DNA of 64,000 bases from Bacteroidota bacterium. Lineage in GTDB: Bacteria; Bacteroidota; Bacteroidia; AKYH767-A; OLB10. The DNA lies in NCBI GenBank assembly GCA_016714535.1, contig JADKDR010000005.1, forward strand, positions 1-64,000. The letters are read 5' to 3'. The translations under genes were made by a program, and so were the position numbers. This document shows, one piece after another, positions 17,106 to 27,112 of this stretch; positions within the stretch are counted from its first letter, which is position 1, and each line of letters opens with the position of its first letter. The notes below the pieces were generated by a model. That model did not search any database and was not told the DNA's origin. It saw only the letters and a program-made list of their open reading frames with translations.

Positions 17106-18998
17106 ATGATTAATTACCTAACCGCTGAGCGATTGGCAAAGAGTTACAGTGAGCACCCGCTCTTTACTGATATTTGGCTTTCGTTGCAGGAAAATCAGAA
17201 GGCAGCTTTAATAGCAGCAAATGGCACAGGTAAGAGTACCATTTTAAAAATTTGTGCTCAAAAGGAGCAACCTGATGAGGGAAAGGTTATCGTACGTAGT
17301 GATATTGTAGTGGGATATCTGCCGCAGGAACCTGAGATGGCGTTGCATCTGAGCGTAAAAGAAAACATATTTATATCGGATCATAAGGTATTGCAACTTA
17401 TTGGAGAGTACGAGCGATTGCTCAATCTTACTCCGTATGAAAAAACAAGTGATTTCGACAAGCAGCTCGAAGAGGTGATTGCGCAAATTGACAATAATAA
17501 GGCTTGGGATTATGAAGCCAAGGTGGCAAGTATTTTAGGCAAATTAAATATTCACAACCTGGAGCAAAAGGTAGAAAGCCTAAGTGGTGGGCAACGCAAG
17601 CGCCTTGCGCTTGCCCGGTTACTTATCGAAGAACCCGACCTGATGTTGCTCGATGAGCCTACCAATCACCTAGACCTCGATATGATTGAATGGCTGGAGC
17701 AATACCTTACGCGATTAAATAACACCGTACTATTAATTACCCACGACCGCTATTTTCTGGATAATGTGTGCGATACTATCTATGAACTTGATAATGGAAA
17801 GATGTATCAGTATAAGGGCAACTATTCTTATTTTCTTGAAAAAAAGCATGAGCGTGAGACCGTACAAGCTGCCGAGCTTGGTAAAGCGCAAAATCTATAC
17901 AAGCGTGAGCTAGACTGGATGCGCAGACAACCTAAAGCGCGCACAACCAAGCAAAAGGCACGTATCGACAGCTTTTATGAGACCGAAGAAAAAGCCAAGA
18001 GTGGTAAGGTTGAACAAAAGGCAAGTATGACTATGCAAATGCAACGCATGGGCAGCAAGATTATGGAGTTTGAAAATATCTGCAAGAGTTACGGTGACCA
18101 TATACTTTTTGATAATTTTAGTTATACATTTAAACGTGGCGAAAAAATTGGAATAGTAGGCCGCAATGGCACCGGCAAAAGTACGCTGCTCAAAATGATT
18201 ATGGGCGAGGTTGCCCCGGACCGGGGTCGCATCAAGAAGGGAGATACCATCTCCTTTGCTTATTATAGTCAAGATGGGTTGCAGCTAAAAGAAGATATGC
18301 GGGTGCTTGAGTATCTGCGCACCTTTGCAGAGTATGTGGATACCGGAAATGGCGGTTATATAAATGTGAGCCAGTTTTTAAATCATTTTAAATTTGATTA
18401 TAGCAAACAACATAGCTATGTAAGCAAGCTTAGCGGTGGCGAAAAGAGGAGGTTGTATCTCTTATCGCTATTAATTCAGAATCCTAATTTTTTGATTTTA
18501 GATGAGCCAACCAATGACCTCGATATTGTTACACTTAATTTGCTCGAAGAATTTATTGAAGGATATGAGGGATGTATGTTGTTGGTTACCCACGACCGCT
18601 ACTTTATGGACCGAACCGTTGACCATGTTTTTGTGATGAATGGAGACGGAAAAGTGAGCGATATCCACGGTAATTATACAGCTTATCGCCTTAGCCTAAA
18701 TGAAATTACTGCACCAAAGCCTGCAAGCATTGAGAAGAAAAAAAATGATACCCCGCAAGATACAAAGCCTAAAACACGCAAAGGATTAAGCTTCAAAGAA
18801 AAGCGCGAATACGAAACACTCGAAAAAGAAATTGCCAGTTTGGAAGCGCGTAAAGCAGAGCTGATAGCAAAAGTAAGTACTCCTGATTTAGCACATAGCG
18901 AAATAATGCTTGCTTCTAATGAGTTAGCCCTTCTTGAATCGTATATGGACGAAAAAACCATGCGCTGGCTCGAATTGTCGGAATTAGAAAATTCATAA
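17106..18998 (+). CDS. ABC-F family ATPase (Uup-like)
   Basis: A 630-residue soluble protein with two ABC domains and no membrane segments. ABC 1: AANGTGKST (37-45), LSGGQRKRLALARLL, LMLLDEPTNHLDLDM. The linker is the charged ABC-tran region (ELDWMRRQPKARTTKQKAR). ABC 2: VGRNGTGKSTLLKMI, LSGGEKRRLYLLSLL, LILDEPTNDLDI. A lysine-rich C-terminal coiled coil (about 540-625, SFKEKREYETLEKEIASLEA) places it with Uup/EttA-type ribosome- or DNA-associated ATPases. It is intact and followed after 5 bases by the sugar transferase gene. Confidence 0.92.
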   Translation: MINYLTAERLAKSYSEHPLFTDIWLSLQENQKAALIAANGTGKSTILKICAQKEQPDEGKVIVRSDIVVGYLPQEPEMALHLSVKENIFISDHKVLQLIGEYERLLNLTPYEKTSDFDKQLEEVIAQIDNNKAWDYEAKVASILGKLNIHNLEQKVESLSGGQRKRLALARLLIEEPDLMLLDEPTNHLDLDMIEWLEQYLTRLNNTVLLITHDRYFLDNVCDTIYELDNGKMYQYKGNYSYFLEKKHERETVQAAELGKAQNLYKRELDWMRRQPKARTTKQKARIDSFYETEEKAKSGKVEQKASMTMQMQRMGSKIMEFENICKSYGDHILFDNFSYTFKRGEKIGIVGRNGTGKSTLLKMIMGEVAPDRGRIKKGDTISFAYYSQDGLQLKEDMRVLEYLRTFAEYVDTGNGGYINVSQFLNHFKFDYSKQHSYVSKLSGGEKRRLYLLSLLIQNPNFLILDEPTNDLDIVTLNLLEEFIEGYEGCMLLVTHDRYFMDRTVDHVFVMNGDGKVSDIHGNYTAYRLSLNEITAPKPASIEKKKNDTPQDTKPKTRKGLSFKEKREYETLEKEIASLEARKAELIAKVSTPDLAHSEIMLASNELALLESYMDEKTMRWLELSELENS

Positions 18999-19003
18999 GT
19001 TGC

Positions 19004-19600
19004 ATGCTCACTCGGGTAAACGATATCATTTGGTCAGTTGTTGGTTTGATAGTATTGTCTCCCATGCTTTTGATTATTTCAATATTGATAATAATAGATA
19101 GTCGTGGAGGAGTATTTTACAGGCAAGTGCGAGTAGGTAAAAACAATGTTGATTTTAAAATTTTCAAGTTTCGAACCATGTACACCGATGCGGATAAAAA
19201 AGGCTTACTTACAGTAGGTATGCGCGATTCGCGAATTACCCATATAGGCTACAAGTTGCGCAGCTATAAGTTAGACGAGTTGCCTCAATTGATAAATGTA
19301 CTTTTAGGAGATATGAGCCTGGTAGGACCTCGCCCGGAAGTGCGTAAGTATGTTGACCTCTATAATATTGAGCAATTAAATGTGCTCAAAGTTAAACCCG
19401 GTATTACAGATTATGCATCTATACAATATGCCAATGAAAACGAAATATTAAGCAAATCTGCTGATCCCGATAAAACGTATATTGACACCGTTATGCCCGA
19501 AAAAATCCGGCTTAATTTGAACTATATAAATCGTAAATCGCTGCGTGAAGATTATTTTATTATTTGGCTCACGATAAAAAAAATAATTAGCCTTGATTAA
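19004..19600 (+). CDS. Bacterial sugar transferase (undecaprenyl-phosphate phosphosugar transferase)
   Basis: A 198-residue monotopic enzyme that moves a phospho-sugar from its nucleotide carrier onto undecaprenyl phosphate, the first step in exopolysaccharide or O-antigen units. Visible: one N-terminal membrane helix (VVGLIVLSPMLLIISILIII), FYRQVRVGKNN, FKIFKFRTMYTDAD, LDELPQLINVLLGDMSLVGP and GPRPE, all family hallmarks, plus the late VKPGITDYASIQY. It is short, the catalytic core only. It sits in a run with the ABC-F, lipid kinase and SUI1 genes with gaps of 5 and 2 bases, so an operon is likely. Confidence 0.92.
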   Translation: MLTRVNDIIWSVVGLIVLSPMLLIISILIIIDSRGGVFYRQVRVGKNNVDFKIFKFRTMYTDADKKGLLTVGMRDSRITHIGYKLRSYKLDELPQLINVLLGDMSLVGPRPEVRKYVDLYNIEQLNVLKVKPGITDYASIQYANENEILSKSADPDKTYIDTVMPEKIRLNLNYINRKSLREDYFIIWLTIKKIISLD

Positions 19601-19602
19601 GC

Positions 19603-20496
19603 ATGTTGAACGCTGTTTATATTATAATTAATCCCAATGCAGGTCAAGGCAAGGGCAAGCTGATAGGGCAGGAGTTGCGCTTTTATCTTAACAAAGCAGG
19701 ACGAAGTTTTGAATATAATACCACAGAATATGCGGGACATGGAGCACTGCTGGCAACAGAGGCAGTAGCTAAAAAGTTTAAATATGTACTTGCTGCAGGA
19801 GGTGATGGTACCGTAAACGAAATTGCTCAGGCACTTACGGCTTCTGATTCATGCTTAATTATAATTCCTCTTGGTTCAGGCAATGGATTGGCAAGACATC
19901 TTCACTTACCCTTTCATGTAAAAGATGTGGTTGAATTAATTACCAGAGGGCGCATAATAAATTGCGACACCATGCGAATTAACCAACAATTTTCTATCAA
20001 TGTTTCAGGCATTGGATTTGATGCGCATGTGGCCTCACTATTTGGCAAGAATGGCAAACGTGGATTGTTCAATTATATTAAGCTCGTACTTTCTGAATAT
20101 GCACAGTATGGAGAGTCCGGGTTTCAAATAAAAATTGGCAAGCAGCAAATCGACCGACAAGCCTGGATGATTTCGGCAGCTAACTCAGCTCAATTTGGCA
20201 ACGAATTCAAAATTGCTCCGGCAGCATCTGTCACCGATGAACTTATTGATTTGTGCATCATACGAAAACCACACATTTTTGGCGCACTCATGCTTGCATG
20301 GGATGTTTATAGATCAAAGGTAGATAAGAGTTCTTTAGTTGAAATAATTAAAACAGCCGAAGCTGAAGTAACTTGTGCAAAGCCAATAGCCTTGCATATT
20401 GATGGTGAACCTGCCGGTGAACACCTCCAATTTCAAATTCAAATTGCGCCACAAAAAGTAAAAATTTTGGTACCGAAACAAACTCCTGCATTATGA
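19603..20496 (+). CDS. Diacylglycerol kinase-like lipid kinase (DAGK catalytic family)
   Basis: A 297-residue YegS/DgkB-type kinase that phosphorylates a lipid hydroxyl with ATP at the membrane face. Motifs: IINPNAGQGKGK, AAGGDGTVNEIAQAL (nucleotide site), IPLGSGNGLARHL, NVSGIGFDAHVASLFGK, and the late ALHIDGEPAG. It is intact, starts 2 bases after the sugar transferase stop, and overlaps the next gene by 4 bases (ATGA). Confidence 0.92.
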   Translation: MLNAVYIIINPNAGQGKGKLIGQELRFYLNKAGRSFEYNTTEYAGHGALLATEAVAKKFKYVLAAGGDGTVNEIAQALTASDSCLIIIPLGSGNGLARHLHLPFHVKDVVELITRGRIINCDTMRINQQFSINVSGIGFDAHVASLFGKNGKRGLFNYIKLVLSEYAQYGESGFQIKIGKQQIDRQAWMISAANSAQFGNEFKIAPAASVTDELIDLCIIRKPHIFGALMLAWDVYRSKVDKSSLVEIIKTAEAEVTCAKPIALHIDGEPAGEHLQFQIQIAPQKVKILVPKQTPAL

Positions 20497-20846
20497 GTAA
20501 AAAAAAGAATAGCATCGAAGATCTTAAACAACTTGGTAGCATTGTTTTTTCTACCAACCGGGAACTGCCGCTTGGCAACCAACCTGAACAAACACCTTCT
20601 TTGCACAAGAGCAGGCAAGTGCTCAAACTAAGGCGAGAAGTAAAGCACCGCGCAGGCAAGCCGGTGACCATCGTATATGGTTACTTGGGCACAGCAGCGG
20701 AGCTCGAAACGCTTGCCAAATGGCTCAAAACAAAATGCGGAGTGGGTGGAAGCGTTAAGGATAATGAAATAATCTTACAAGGCGAAGTAGCCGAAAAGGT
20801 GAGAAAACTGCTAAGTGAGGATGGGTATATAGTAAAGGGAATTTGA
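20493..20846 (+). CDS. SUI1/YciH-family translation initiation factor homologue
   Basis: A 117-residue eIF1-like protein. The SUI1 fold covers about residues 45-115 (LKLRREVKHRAGKPVTIVYG, LKTKCGVGGSVKDNEIILQG, VRKLLSEDGYIVKG). Bacterial members bind the small ribosomal subunit and affect start-site choice or stress translation; the exact role is unsettled. The start overlaps the lipid kinase stop. Confidence 0.9.
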   Translation: MSKKKNSIEDLKQLGSIVFSTNRELPLGNQPEQTPSLHKSRQVLKLRREVKHRAGKPVTIVYGYLGTAAELETLAKWLKTKCGVGGSVKDNEIILQGEVAEKVRKLLSEDGYIVKGI

Positions 20847-20955
20847 TAAAATTTGGAGAATAGAAAAATAATCATCACCTTCGTATAGTGTAATAGTTAC
20901 ACAAGCATTAAAAAATTATCCTAAATCCAATTTTAATAACTTAAAATTAAAAAAA

Positions 20956-21528
20956 ATGGCTACAAAAAAAACCGCTAAAAAAGCTGCAGCTAAGTCATCA
21001 AAACCAATTGCCAGTTTGCCTGGCGAGCGTTGGTCTAAAGTTGCAAAATCAGACACGCATTACATGATCAGTAACATGGGGCGTATGAAAAGTTTTTTCT
21101 ACGATAAGGAAAATGGAAAAATCGTAAAAGGCAAGTTAGTCAATGGTTACATAGCTGTAGACATAGTGCATAAGGGAGTTCGCAAGAATCACTACCTGCA
21201 TAATCTGGTAGCTGAATATTTCGGAAAAAAGAATTCGCCTAAGCATATCAAAGTAGTACACCTCGATTGGAAAAAACTAAATAACAAAATAAGCAATCTT
21301 AAGTACGTTACTCTAATTGAGTTGTATAAGCGAAATGCAGAATACAATGCCAAAAAATTCGGCTCCGAAAATTCGGTAAATGCAAAATTGAATAAAGTAA
21401 AAGTGCAGTCGATACGCAAGGAACTTAAAGGCGGAACTACCCAACGTGCATTAGCAAAAAAATATAAGGTGAGTCTAATGACCATCTCTCGTGTTGCCCT
21501 GGGCAAGAGCTGGACAGCAGTTAAGTAA
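20956..21528 (+). CDS. NUMOD4/HNH-like DNA-binding protein with altered HNH core
   Basis: A 190-residue basic protein. It has a lysine/alanine-rich tail (KKTAKKAAAKSSK), a NUMOD4-like segment (LPGERWSKVAKSDTHYMISN, MGRMKSFFY), an HNH_3-like core (LHNLVAEYFG with His82; VVHLDWKKLNNKISNLKYV), and a C-terminal helix-turn-helix (TTQRALAKKYKVSLMTISR). In active HNH_3 nucleases the second motif reads NH; here it is Val101-His102, so cleavage may be lost. The parts recall phage or homing endonucleases. Stand-alone DNA binding is my inference. A strong terminator follows. Confidence 0.75.
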   Translation: MATKKTAKKAAAKSSKPIASLPGERWSKVAKSDTHYMISNMGRMKSFFYDKENGKIVKGKLVNGYIAVDIVHKGVRKNHYLHNLVAEYFGKKNSPKHIKVVHLDWKKLNNKISNLKYVTLIELYKRNAEYNAKKFGSENSVNAKLNKVKVQSIRKELKGGTTQRALAKKYKVSLMTISRVALGKSWTAVK

Positions 21529-21551
21529 ACACTGTTACTTCACAATCTTTT

Positions 21552-21598
21552 AACGCCAAATTGAGTATGGTCTTTATACTTTTGGCGTTTTCTTTTTT
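21552..21598 (+). terminator. Rho-independent terminator after the NUMOD4 gene
   Basis: AACGCCAAA and TTTGGCGTT form a 9-bp stem with an inner GTAT/ATAC pairing, followed by TTCTTTTTT. It begins 24 bases past the stop codon. Confidence 0.88.
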
Positions 21599-21617
21599 AT
21601 CATAAAGCTTATACATT

Positions 21618-23702
21618 TTGGAATTAATAACTGAAAAGCCGCTTTGGTTTATCATATTTTGCATTGGGCTTGGGATAGGCTATGCCTGGTTTTTCTATAA
21701 TAAAGAATCGCGTTTTGCCGAGCACCCACAATGGTTGCAAAGAACCATGGCCGCTTTGCGTGCCATATTTATTTCTTTACTTTCTTTCCTTTTATTGTCG
21801 CCACTTATTAAATCTATTCAGCGTGAGGTTGAAAAACCCTTAATCATAATTGCACAGGATAATTCGCAATCTATCCTATCTACCAAAGACTCGGCTTATT
21901 ATAGAAACGAGTATGTTCAAAATTTGAATTCGCTTCAGGCTGCCTTAGGTAAGGATTACGAAGTAAGGCAATACAGTTTTGGGAGTAAAGTGAACGAAAA
22001 CGTGGCGTTTACTTTTGACGAGAAACAAAGCAATGCGCAGCAATTGTTTGATAACATCAATGTGCAATATAGTTTCAGAAACCTTGGTGCTATCATATTT
22101 GCAAGCGATGGTTTGTACAATGCAGGTAGCAGCCCAGCTTATGCTCCCGAGCAATTGAAAGTTCCATTTTATACCATTGCTATGGGCGATACCATGGTGT
22201 ATAAGGATGTCTTATTAAGTCAGGTACGGTATAACCGCACCGCTATAGTTGGCAACAGCTTTGTTATGGAAGCAGAAATTGACGCCCGTCAATGTGCGGG
22301 CAAAAACATTACATTAAACGTCACTGACGATTCAGTCAAAGTATTTTCTAAAACCATAAGTGTGCCATCAAACAAATATCGCCTAACGGTACCGGTATAT
22401 GTCGAAGCCAAAAGGAAAGGAATACATGAATATAAATTTTGGATAGATGCGATTGATGGAGAAGCCAGCTATACAAATAATGAACGCAAAGCATTTGTCG
22501 ACATTATTGAATCTAAACAAAAAGTATTGTTGCTTGCCAATGCCCCGCATCCGGATATTTCAAGTTTGAAAAATGCGATAGAAACAAGCCCTAATTATGA
22601 ATTGAAAATCGTAAATGTAAAGGATGCACCTTCAGGCTTTTCTGAGTATGAGATGGTGGTGCTTCATGATATTCCATCTTCTAAATTTAATGCCGAAAGC
22701 CTGCTCACAAAATTACGCACTTCGGGAGTATCGGTACTACATATCATTGGTGCGCAAACGGATGTTGGCAGTTTTAATAAAGCTCAGAGGCTGATAAACA
22801 TTTCAGGAAGCAATGCTAAAACGAACAACGTGCAGGCACATATCAATCCTAATTTTTCGCTCTATAGTATTAGCGATGATGAGCGCAAATACCTGGCAAC
22901 ATTGCCACCACTGATTTGTCCATTTGGTATTTACAAAGCTCAAGGCAATAATGCAACGTTACTTACTCAACGTGTAGGAAATGTTACTACCGACCAGCCG
23001 TTGCTTTTATTTGGTCAGATGGATGAACAAAAATACGCCATCCTCTGTGGCGAAGGTTTATGGAAGTGGCGATTGAAAGAGTTTCAGGAAAAGGGTAGTC
23101 AGAAAATTACAGATGATTTTATTTTAAAAATTGTTCAATTTTTATGTGTCAAAGATAAGAAGGAGCCTCTAAAAATTAAGTACAAAAATAACTATGCAGA
23201 AAATGAACCTATACATATGGATGCTGAGATGTATAATGAAAGTGGAGAGCTTATAAATACTTCAGATATTCAATTAATAATTACTAATAATGAAGGTAAA
23301 AACTTTTCGTACACGTTTTCAAAAACAGAAAAAGCATATAGTCTCGATGCCGGATATTACACAGTTGGAAAATACAGTTTTAAGGCAACAGCCACTGCCG
23401 GAGAGCAAAAGTTATTCAAGACCGGGCAATTTACGATAAGCCCTTTGCAGATAGAAAATTCAGAAACCGTTGCCAATCATCAACTGCTTAACCTGATGGC
23501 TAGCAAAAGCGGAGGAGTCATGGTTTATCCATCCGAATTAAATTCGTTAGTAAGTAAAATCAAAGCTCGAAAAGAGATAACTTCAGTATCTTATCAGAAA
23601 AAGCAATTAAAGGATTTAATAAATCTTAAGTGGGTTTTCTTTTTGCTCATGGCCCTTGTTAGCCTCGAATGGTTTATTCGTAAACGTAGTGGTGCTTATT
23701 AA
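21618..23702 (+). CDS. VWA-like membrane protein of Bacteroidota
   Basis: A 694-residue protein starting at TTG 21618 (no better upstream start). Two N-terminal membrane helices (LWFIIFCIGLGIGYAWFFY and AIFISLLSFLLLSPL) precede a VWA-like domain with the metal-site motif DNSQS and a later ASDG. A large beta-rich periplasmic part follows, then a final membrane helix (WVFFLLMALVSLEWFI). The layout matches conserved Bacteroidota proteins related to the Bat aerotolerance group. The function is unknown. It is followed after 27 bases by an M48 protease gene, so the pair may act together in envelope quality control. Confidence 0.75.
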   Translation: MELITEKPLWFIIFCIGLGIGYAWFFYNKESRFAEHPQWLQRTMAALRAIFISLLSFLLLSPLIKSIQREVEKPLIIIAQDNSQSILSTKDSAYYRNEYVQNLNSLQAALGKDYEVRQYSFGSKVNENVAFTFDEKQSNAQQLFDNINVQYSFRNLGAIIFASDGLYNAGSSPAYAPEQLKVPFYTIAMGDTMVYKDVLLSQVRYNRTAIVGNSFVMEAEIDARQCAGKNITLNVTDDSVKVFSKTISVPSNKYRLTVPVYVEAKRKGIHEYKFWIDAIDGEASYTNNERKAFVDIIESKQKVLLLANAPHPDISSLKNAIETSPNYELKIVNVKDAPSGFSEYEMVVLHDIPSSKFNAESLLTKLRTSGVSVLHIIGAQTDVGSFNKAQRLINISGSNAKTNNVQAHINPNFSLYSISDDERKYLATLPPLICPFGIYKAQGNNATLLTQRVGNVTTDQPLLLFGQMDEQKYAILCGEGLWKWRLKEFQEKGSQKITDDFILKIVQFLCVKDKKEPLKIKYKNNYAENEPIHMDAEMYNESGELINTSDIQLIITNNEGKNFSYTFSKTEKAYSLDAGYYTVGKYSFKATATAGEQKLFKTGQFTISPLQIENSETVANHQLLNLMASKSGGVMVYPSELNSLVSKIKARKEITSVSYQKKQLKDLINLKWVFFLLMALVSLEWFIRKRSGAY

Positions 23703-23729
23703 TTTTTATTAAGAGTAAAAGGTCGGAGT

Positions 23730-24974
23730 ATGCTTGCAACGTTTATAGGTATCGTTATAGTTGGTTTTATCTTGGATTTAGTTCTCAGCTATCTTGATAT
23801 ACAATCCTGGAAAAATGAATTACCTGCCGAAGCCGAATCGCTTTTTACGACTGACGAGTATCAGAAAGCATTGCGATATGCTCGTGCTAATTATAATTTT
23901 GGCTTAGTAACAGGTATCTTTAGCTTCACAGCAATGTTAGCCTTGCTTATCTCAGGATTAACGGGTAAGATATTTGATGCGTGTTTGGCTTTGTCTAATA
24001 ATGAATGGTACGCAACACTTATGTTTGCAGCAGTAATGGGAATAACAGCCGACTTGCTTAACACGCCATTCCAACTATACAACACCTTTGTTATCGAGCA
24101 AAAGTTTGGATTCAATCAATCTACTTTGTTAACCTTCTTTGCAGATAAATGCAAAGGCTATCTGTTGGCTGCTGTTTTGGGTGGACTAGTTCTTTCGGCA
24201 TTTTACTTTTTTTATGCTGCAACGGGCAGTTTTTTTTGGCTGTATTGCTGGATGGCGGTCACGGTATTTTCTTTACTAATGATGATGTTTTACACATCAT
24301 GGATTTTGCCGCTTTTTAATAAAATTACACCCCTTGGAGATGGTACTTTAAGAAAATCAATAACCTCATATTGCGATAAAGTTGGTTTTACCTTAAATAA
24401 TGTTTTTGTTATGGATGGCAGTAAGCGAAGTTCAAAAGCCAATGCATTTTTTAGCGGATTTGGGGCAAGAAAAAAAATTGTATTGTTTGATACTTTAATA
24501 GAACAACAAACCGAAGAAGAATTGGTAGCAGTGCTGGCTCACGAAGTTGGACATAACAAAAAGAAACATACGACCACCTTTTTTATTGCATCGGTTTTTC
24601 AGACGGGACTCATGCTTTTTATTTTGTCTTTCTTTATTAATAGGGAGGAAATTTCAATTGCGCTTGGCAGCTCACAACATCATTTTGCATTAGGACTAAT
24701 AGGATTTTTTATTTTATATGAGCCTGTTTCACTTTTAACCGGAGTCTTCACGAGTTATTTCTCGCGCAAGCATGAGTACGAAGCCGATGCATTTGCTGCT
24801 TCAACATATAATGGCGAACTATTGATAAGCGCATTAAAAAAATTGACTTCAAAAACGCTTTCAAACCCGTTTCCACATCCATTGGTAGTTGCTTTAACAT
24901 TTTCTCATCCTACTTTAATGCAAAGAATTGCTGCCATTAGATCTATTAAAGCATGCCGCCAAAAAGGGGATTAA
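23730..24974 (+). CDS. M48 family metalloprotease (Ste24/CAAX-protease-like)
   Basis: A 414-residue integral membrane zinc protease. Several N-terminal helices are followed by LAHEVGHNKKKH (HExxH), two more helices, and EYEADAFAAS, which supplies the third zinc ligand. GSKRSSKANAFFSGFG and KKIVLFDTL ahead of HExxH are characteristic of Ste24-type enzymes. In bacteria these cleave damaged or misfolded membrane proteins. It is intact and probably cotranscribed with the preceding VWA-like gene. Confidence 0.92.
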   Translation: MLATFIGIVIVGFILDLVLSYLDIQSWKNELPAEAESLFTTDEYQKALRYARANYNFGLVTGIFSFTAMLALLISGLTGKIFDACLALSNNEWYATLMFAAVMGITADLLNTPFQLYNTFVIEQKFGFNQSTLLTFFADKCKGYLLAAVLGGLVLSAFYFFYAATGSFFWLYCWMAVTVFSLLMMMFYTSWILPLFNKITPLGDGTLRKSITSYCDKVGFTLNNVFVMDGSKRSSKANAFFSGFGARKKIVLFDTLIEQQTEEELVAVLAHEVGHNKKKHTTTFFIASVFQTGLMLFILSFFINREEISIALGSSQHHFALGLIGFFILYEPVSLLTGVFTSYFSRKHEYEADAFAASTYNGELLISALKKLTSKTLSNPFPHPLVVALTFSHPTLMQRIAAIRSIKACRQKGD

Positions 24975-25050
24975 TGGAATTTAAAGCAGCCATAACTAAC
25001 AACTGTTTATAAAAACTTCAGATTATGGAGCTATTTACCGAGGCAAATTT

Positions 25051-25078
25051 TTTGTTGCGAATAAAATTTCTACCTTCG
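25051..25078 (+). promoter_or_regulatory. Promoter of atpD
   Basis: TTTG at 25051-25054 and TACCTTCG at 25071-25078 are 16 bases apart, close to the Bacteroidota -33/-7 pattern (TTTG...TAnnTTTG, one mismatch in the -7 box). It lies 79 bases before the atpD start. The same TACCTTCGCGC string occurs on the minus strand ahead of der. Confidence 0.55.
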
Positions 25079-25156
25079 CGCTCGATTTTTCAAGCCCTTA
25101 TACATAAGTAATTGAAAGATAGATATTTAGAGCAAATCACAATTAAAAAATAGAAT

Positions 25157-26646
25157 ATGAGTAAAGGTAAAATTGTACAGGTGATAGGTCCGGTAGTTGA
25201 CGTTTCATTTGATACAACTAGTACTAAACTACCAAACATTTTAGAGGCTCTTGAAGTAACCAAAAACAATGGACAGGTGGTTATTCTTGAATGTCAGCAA
25301 CACATTGGCGAAGATACCGTGCGAGCAATTGCCATGGACAGCACCGATGGTTTAGTTCGTGGTCAACTGGTAACAGCGATGGGCACTACCATTTCGATGC
25401 CCGGTGGCGAAGGAATTAAAGGACGACTGTTTAATGTAGTGGGCGAAGCAGTTGACGGCATGACCCAGGTGAAAAAGGATATTAAACTTCCTATACACCG
25501 CGATCCACCTAAGTTTGAAGACCTTAGTACCGAAGCACAGGTGTTATTTACAGGTATTAAAGTTATCGATTTGCTTGAACCATATGCCAAAGGAGGAAAG
25601 ATTGGTTTGTTTGGTGGTGCCGGAGTAGGTAAAACGGTATTGATTATGGAACTCGTAAATAATATTGCAAAGGCTTATTCAGGTCTTTCTGTATTTGCTG
25701 GTGTAGGCGAGCGTACGCGCGAAGGGAATGATTTATTGCGCGAGTTTCTTGAGTCAGGCGTTATAAACTATGGTGACGAGTTCAAGCATAGTATGGAAAA
25801 AGGCGGCTGGGACTTGAGTAAAGTAGATTACAATAAATTGAAAGATAGTAAAGCTACCTGGTTTTCGGACAGATGAATGAACCTCCGGGAGCACGTGCTC
25901 GCGTTGCATTAAGCGGACTTACTGTAGCAGAACATTTCCGCGATGGTGATGGCACAGCAAGTGGTGGTCGCGATATCTTATTCTTTATTGATAATATCTT
26001 CCGTTTTACGCAAGCTGGTTCAGAGGTGTCTGCGTTACTTGGTCGTATGCCTAGTGCTGTGGGTTACCAACCTACCTTAGCAACAGAAATGGGTGCCATG
26101 CAAGAACGAATTACTTCTACTAAGCGTGGTTCAATTACATCAGTGCAAGCGGTTTATGTACCTGCCGATGATTTAACGGATCCTGCCCCTGCAACCACGT
26201 TCGCCCACCTTGATGCAACTACCGTATTGAGTCGTAAAATAGCTGAGTTAGGAATTTATCCTGCGGTTGATCCACTCGATTCTACCTCACGAATCCTTTC
26301 TCCTGCAGTTTTAGGTGATGAACATTATGGTTGTGCACAGCGAGTAAAACAAATTCTTCAGCGATATAAAGAGTTGCAGGATATTATTGCCATTCTCGGT
26401 ATGGACGAATTAAGTGATGAAGATAAATTAATCGTTCACCGTGCCAGACGTGTACAGCGCTTCTTATCACAACCTTTCCATGTTGCTGAACAATTTACCG
26501 GACTAAAAGGAGTTTTGGTTCCAATAGAGGAAACCATCAAAGGATTTACTATGATCATGAATGGCGATGTGGATGAATATCCGGAAGCAGCATTCAACCT
26601 GGTAGGAACTATAGATGATGCAATTGAAAAGGCAAAAAGCTCTTAG
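25157..26646 (+). CDS. atpD: ATP synthase F1 subunit beta (one frameshift)
   Basis: The catalytic subunit of F1F0 ATP synthase, about 496 residues when repaired. Visible: GKIVQVIGPVVDVSF, the P-loop GGAGVGKTVLIMEL (near 152-165), VGERTREGNDL, QMNEPPGARARVALSGL, FIDNIFRFTQAGSEVSALLG and RMPSAVGYQPTLATEMG. The frame ends at 25876 after KDSKAT and resumes with VFGQMNEPPG; inserting one T near 25859 fuses the two. An essential gene is unlikely to be broken, so a base-call error is the best reading. It stands with atpC, apart from the rest of the operon, as is usual in Bacteroidota. Confidence 0.95.
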
Positions 26647-26685
26647 CAGAAGTTAATTAATACAACTAAAAATTAAACGTTAAGC

Positions 26686-26931
26686 ATGAACTTAGAACTA
26701 ATCACACCTGAAAAAAAAGTTTTTGATGGGGAATGCACTTCGGTGATGGTGCCGGGTATTGACGGCAAACTTCAATTTTTAAATAACCATGCACCATTGA
26801 TTTCAGCTCTTGGTAATGGTAAAGTAAAAATCAAGGCCTCATCAGGCAATAAAGAATTTACAATTAAAGGTGGAGTGGTTGAAGTATTAAAAAATAAAGT
26901 GATCTTGCTTGCTGAGCAAGTAATAGACTGA
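26686..26931 (+). CDS. atpC: ATP synthase F1 subunit epsilon, short form
   Basis: An 81-residue protein holding only the N-terminal beta-sandwich (NLELITPEKKVFDGECTSVM, VPGIDGKLQFLNNHAPLISA, GGVVEVLKNKVILLAEQV). The helical C-terminal arm of longer epsilon subunits, used for self-inhibition, is absent, as is common in Bacteroidota. It couples the central stalk to the c-ring. It lies 39 bases after atpD and is followed by a terminator. Confidence 0.93.
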   Translation: MNLELITPEKKVFDGECTSVMVPGIDGKLQFLNNHAPLISALGNGKVKIKASSGNKEFTIKGGVVEVLKNKVILLAEQVID

Positions 26932-26954
26932 TTTTTTCCTAGCATAGAACAAGC

Positions 26955-26989
26955 AATCCCGCAACAAGTGAACCTGTTGCGGGATTTTT
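26955..26989 (+). terminator. Rho-independent terminator of atpDC
   Basis: AATCCCGCAACA and TGTTGCGGGATT form a 12-bp perfect stem with an 8-base loop, followed by TTTC. It lies 23 bases past the atpC stop. Confidence 0.92.
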
Positions 26990-27112
26990 CTATTGTTGAC
27001 AATTGAAAAGAAATAACTGTTCAAATCTTTTCTCCTTGCTATGCCATGTTTAGAGGTAATACAACCATTTTTGAAATCTGAAATCAAAAGTAATATTAGT
27101 TAAACTATTCCT

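Noticed and set aside
25131..25142. AGCAAATCACAA, matching part of the CRISPR repeat, just upstream of atpD
   Set aside because: A 12-base match to an AT-rich repeat is expected by chance in 64 kb; no terminator or tracrRNA-like structure follows.
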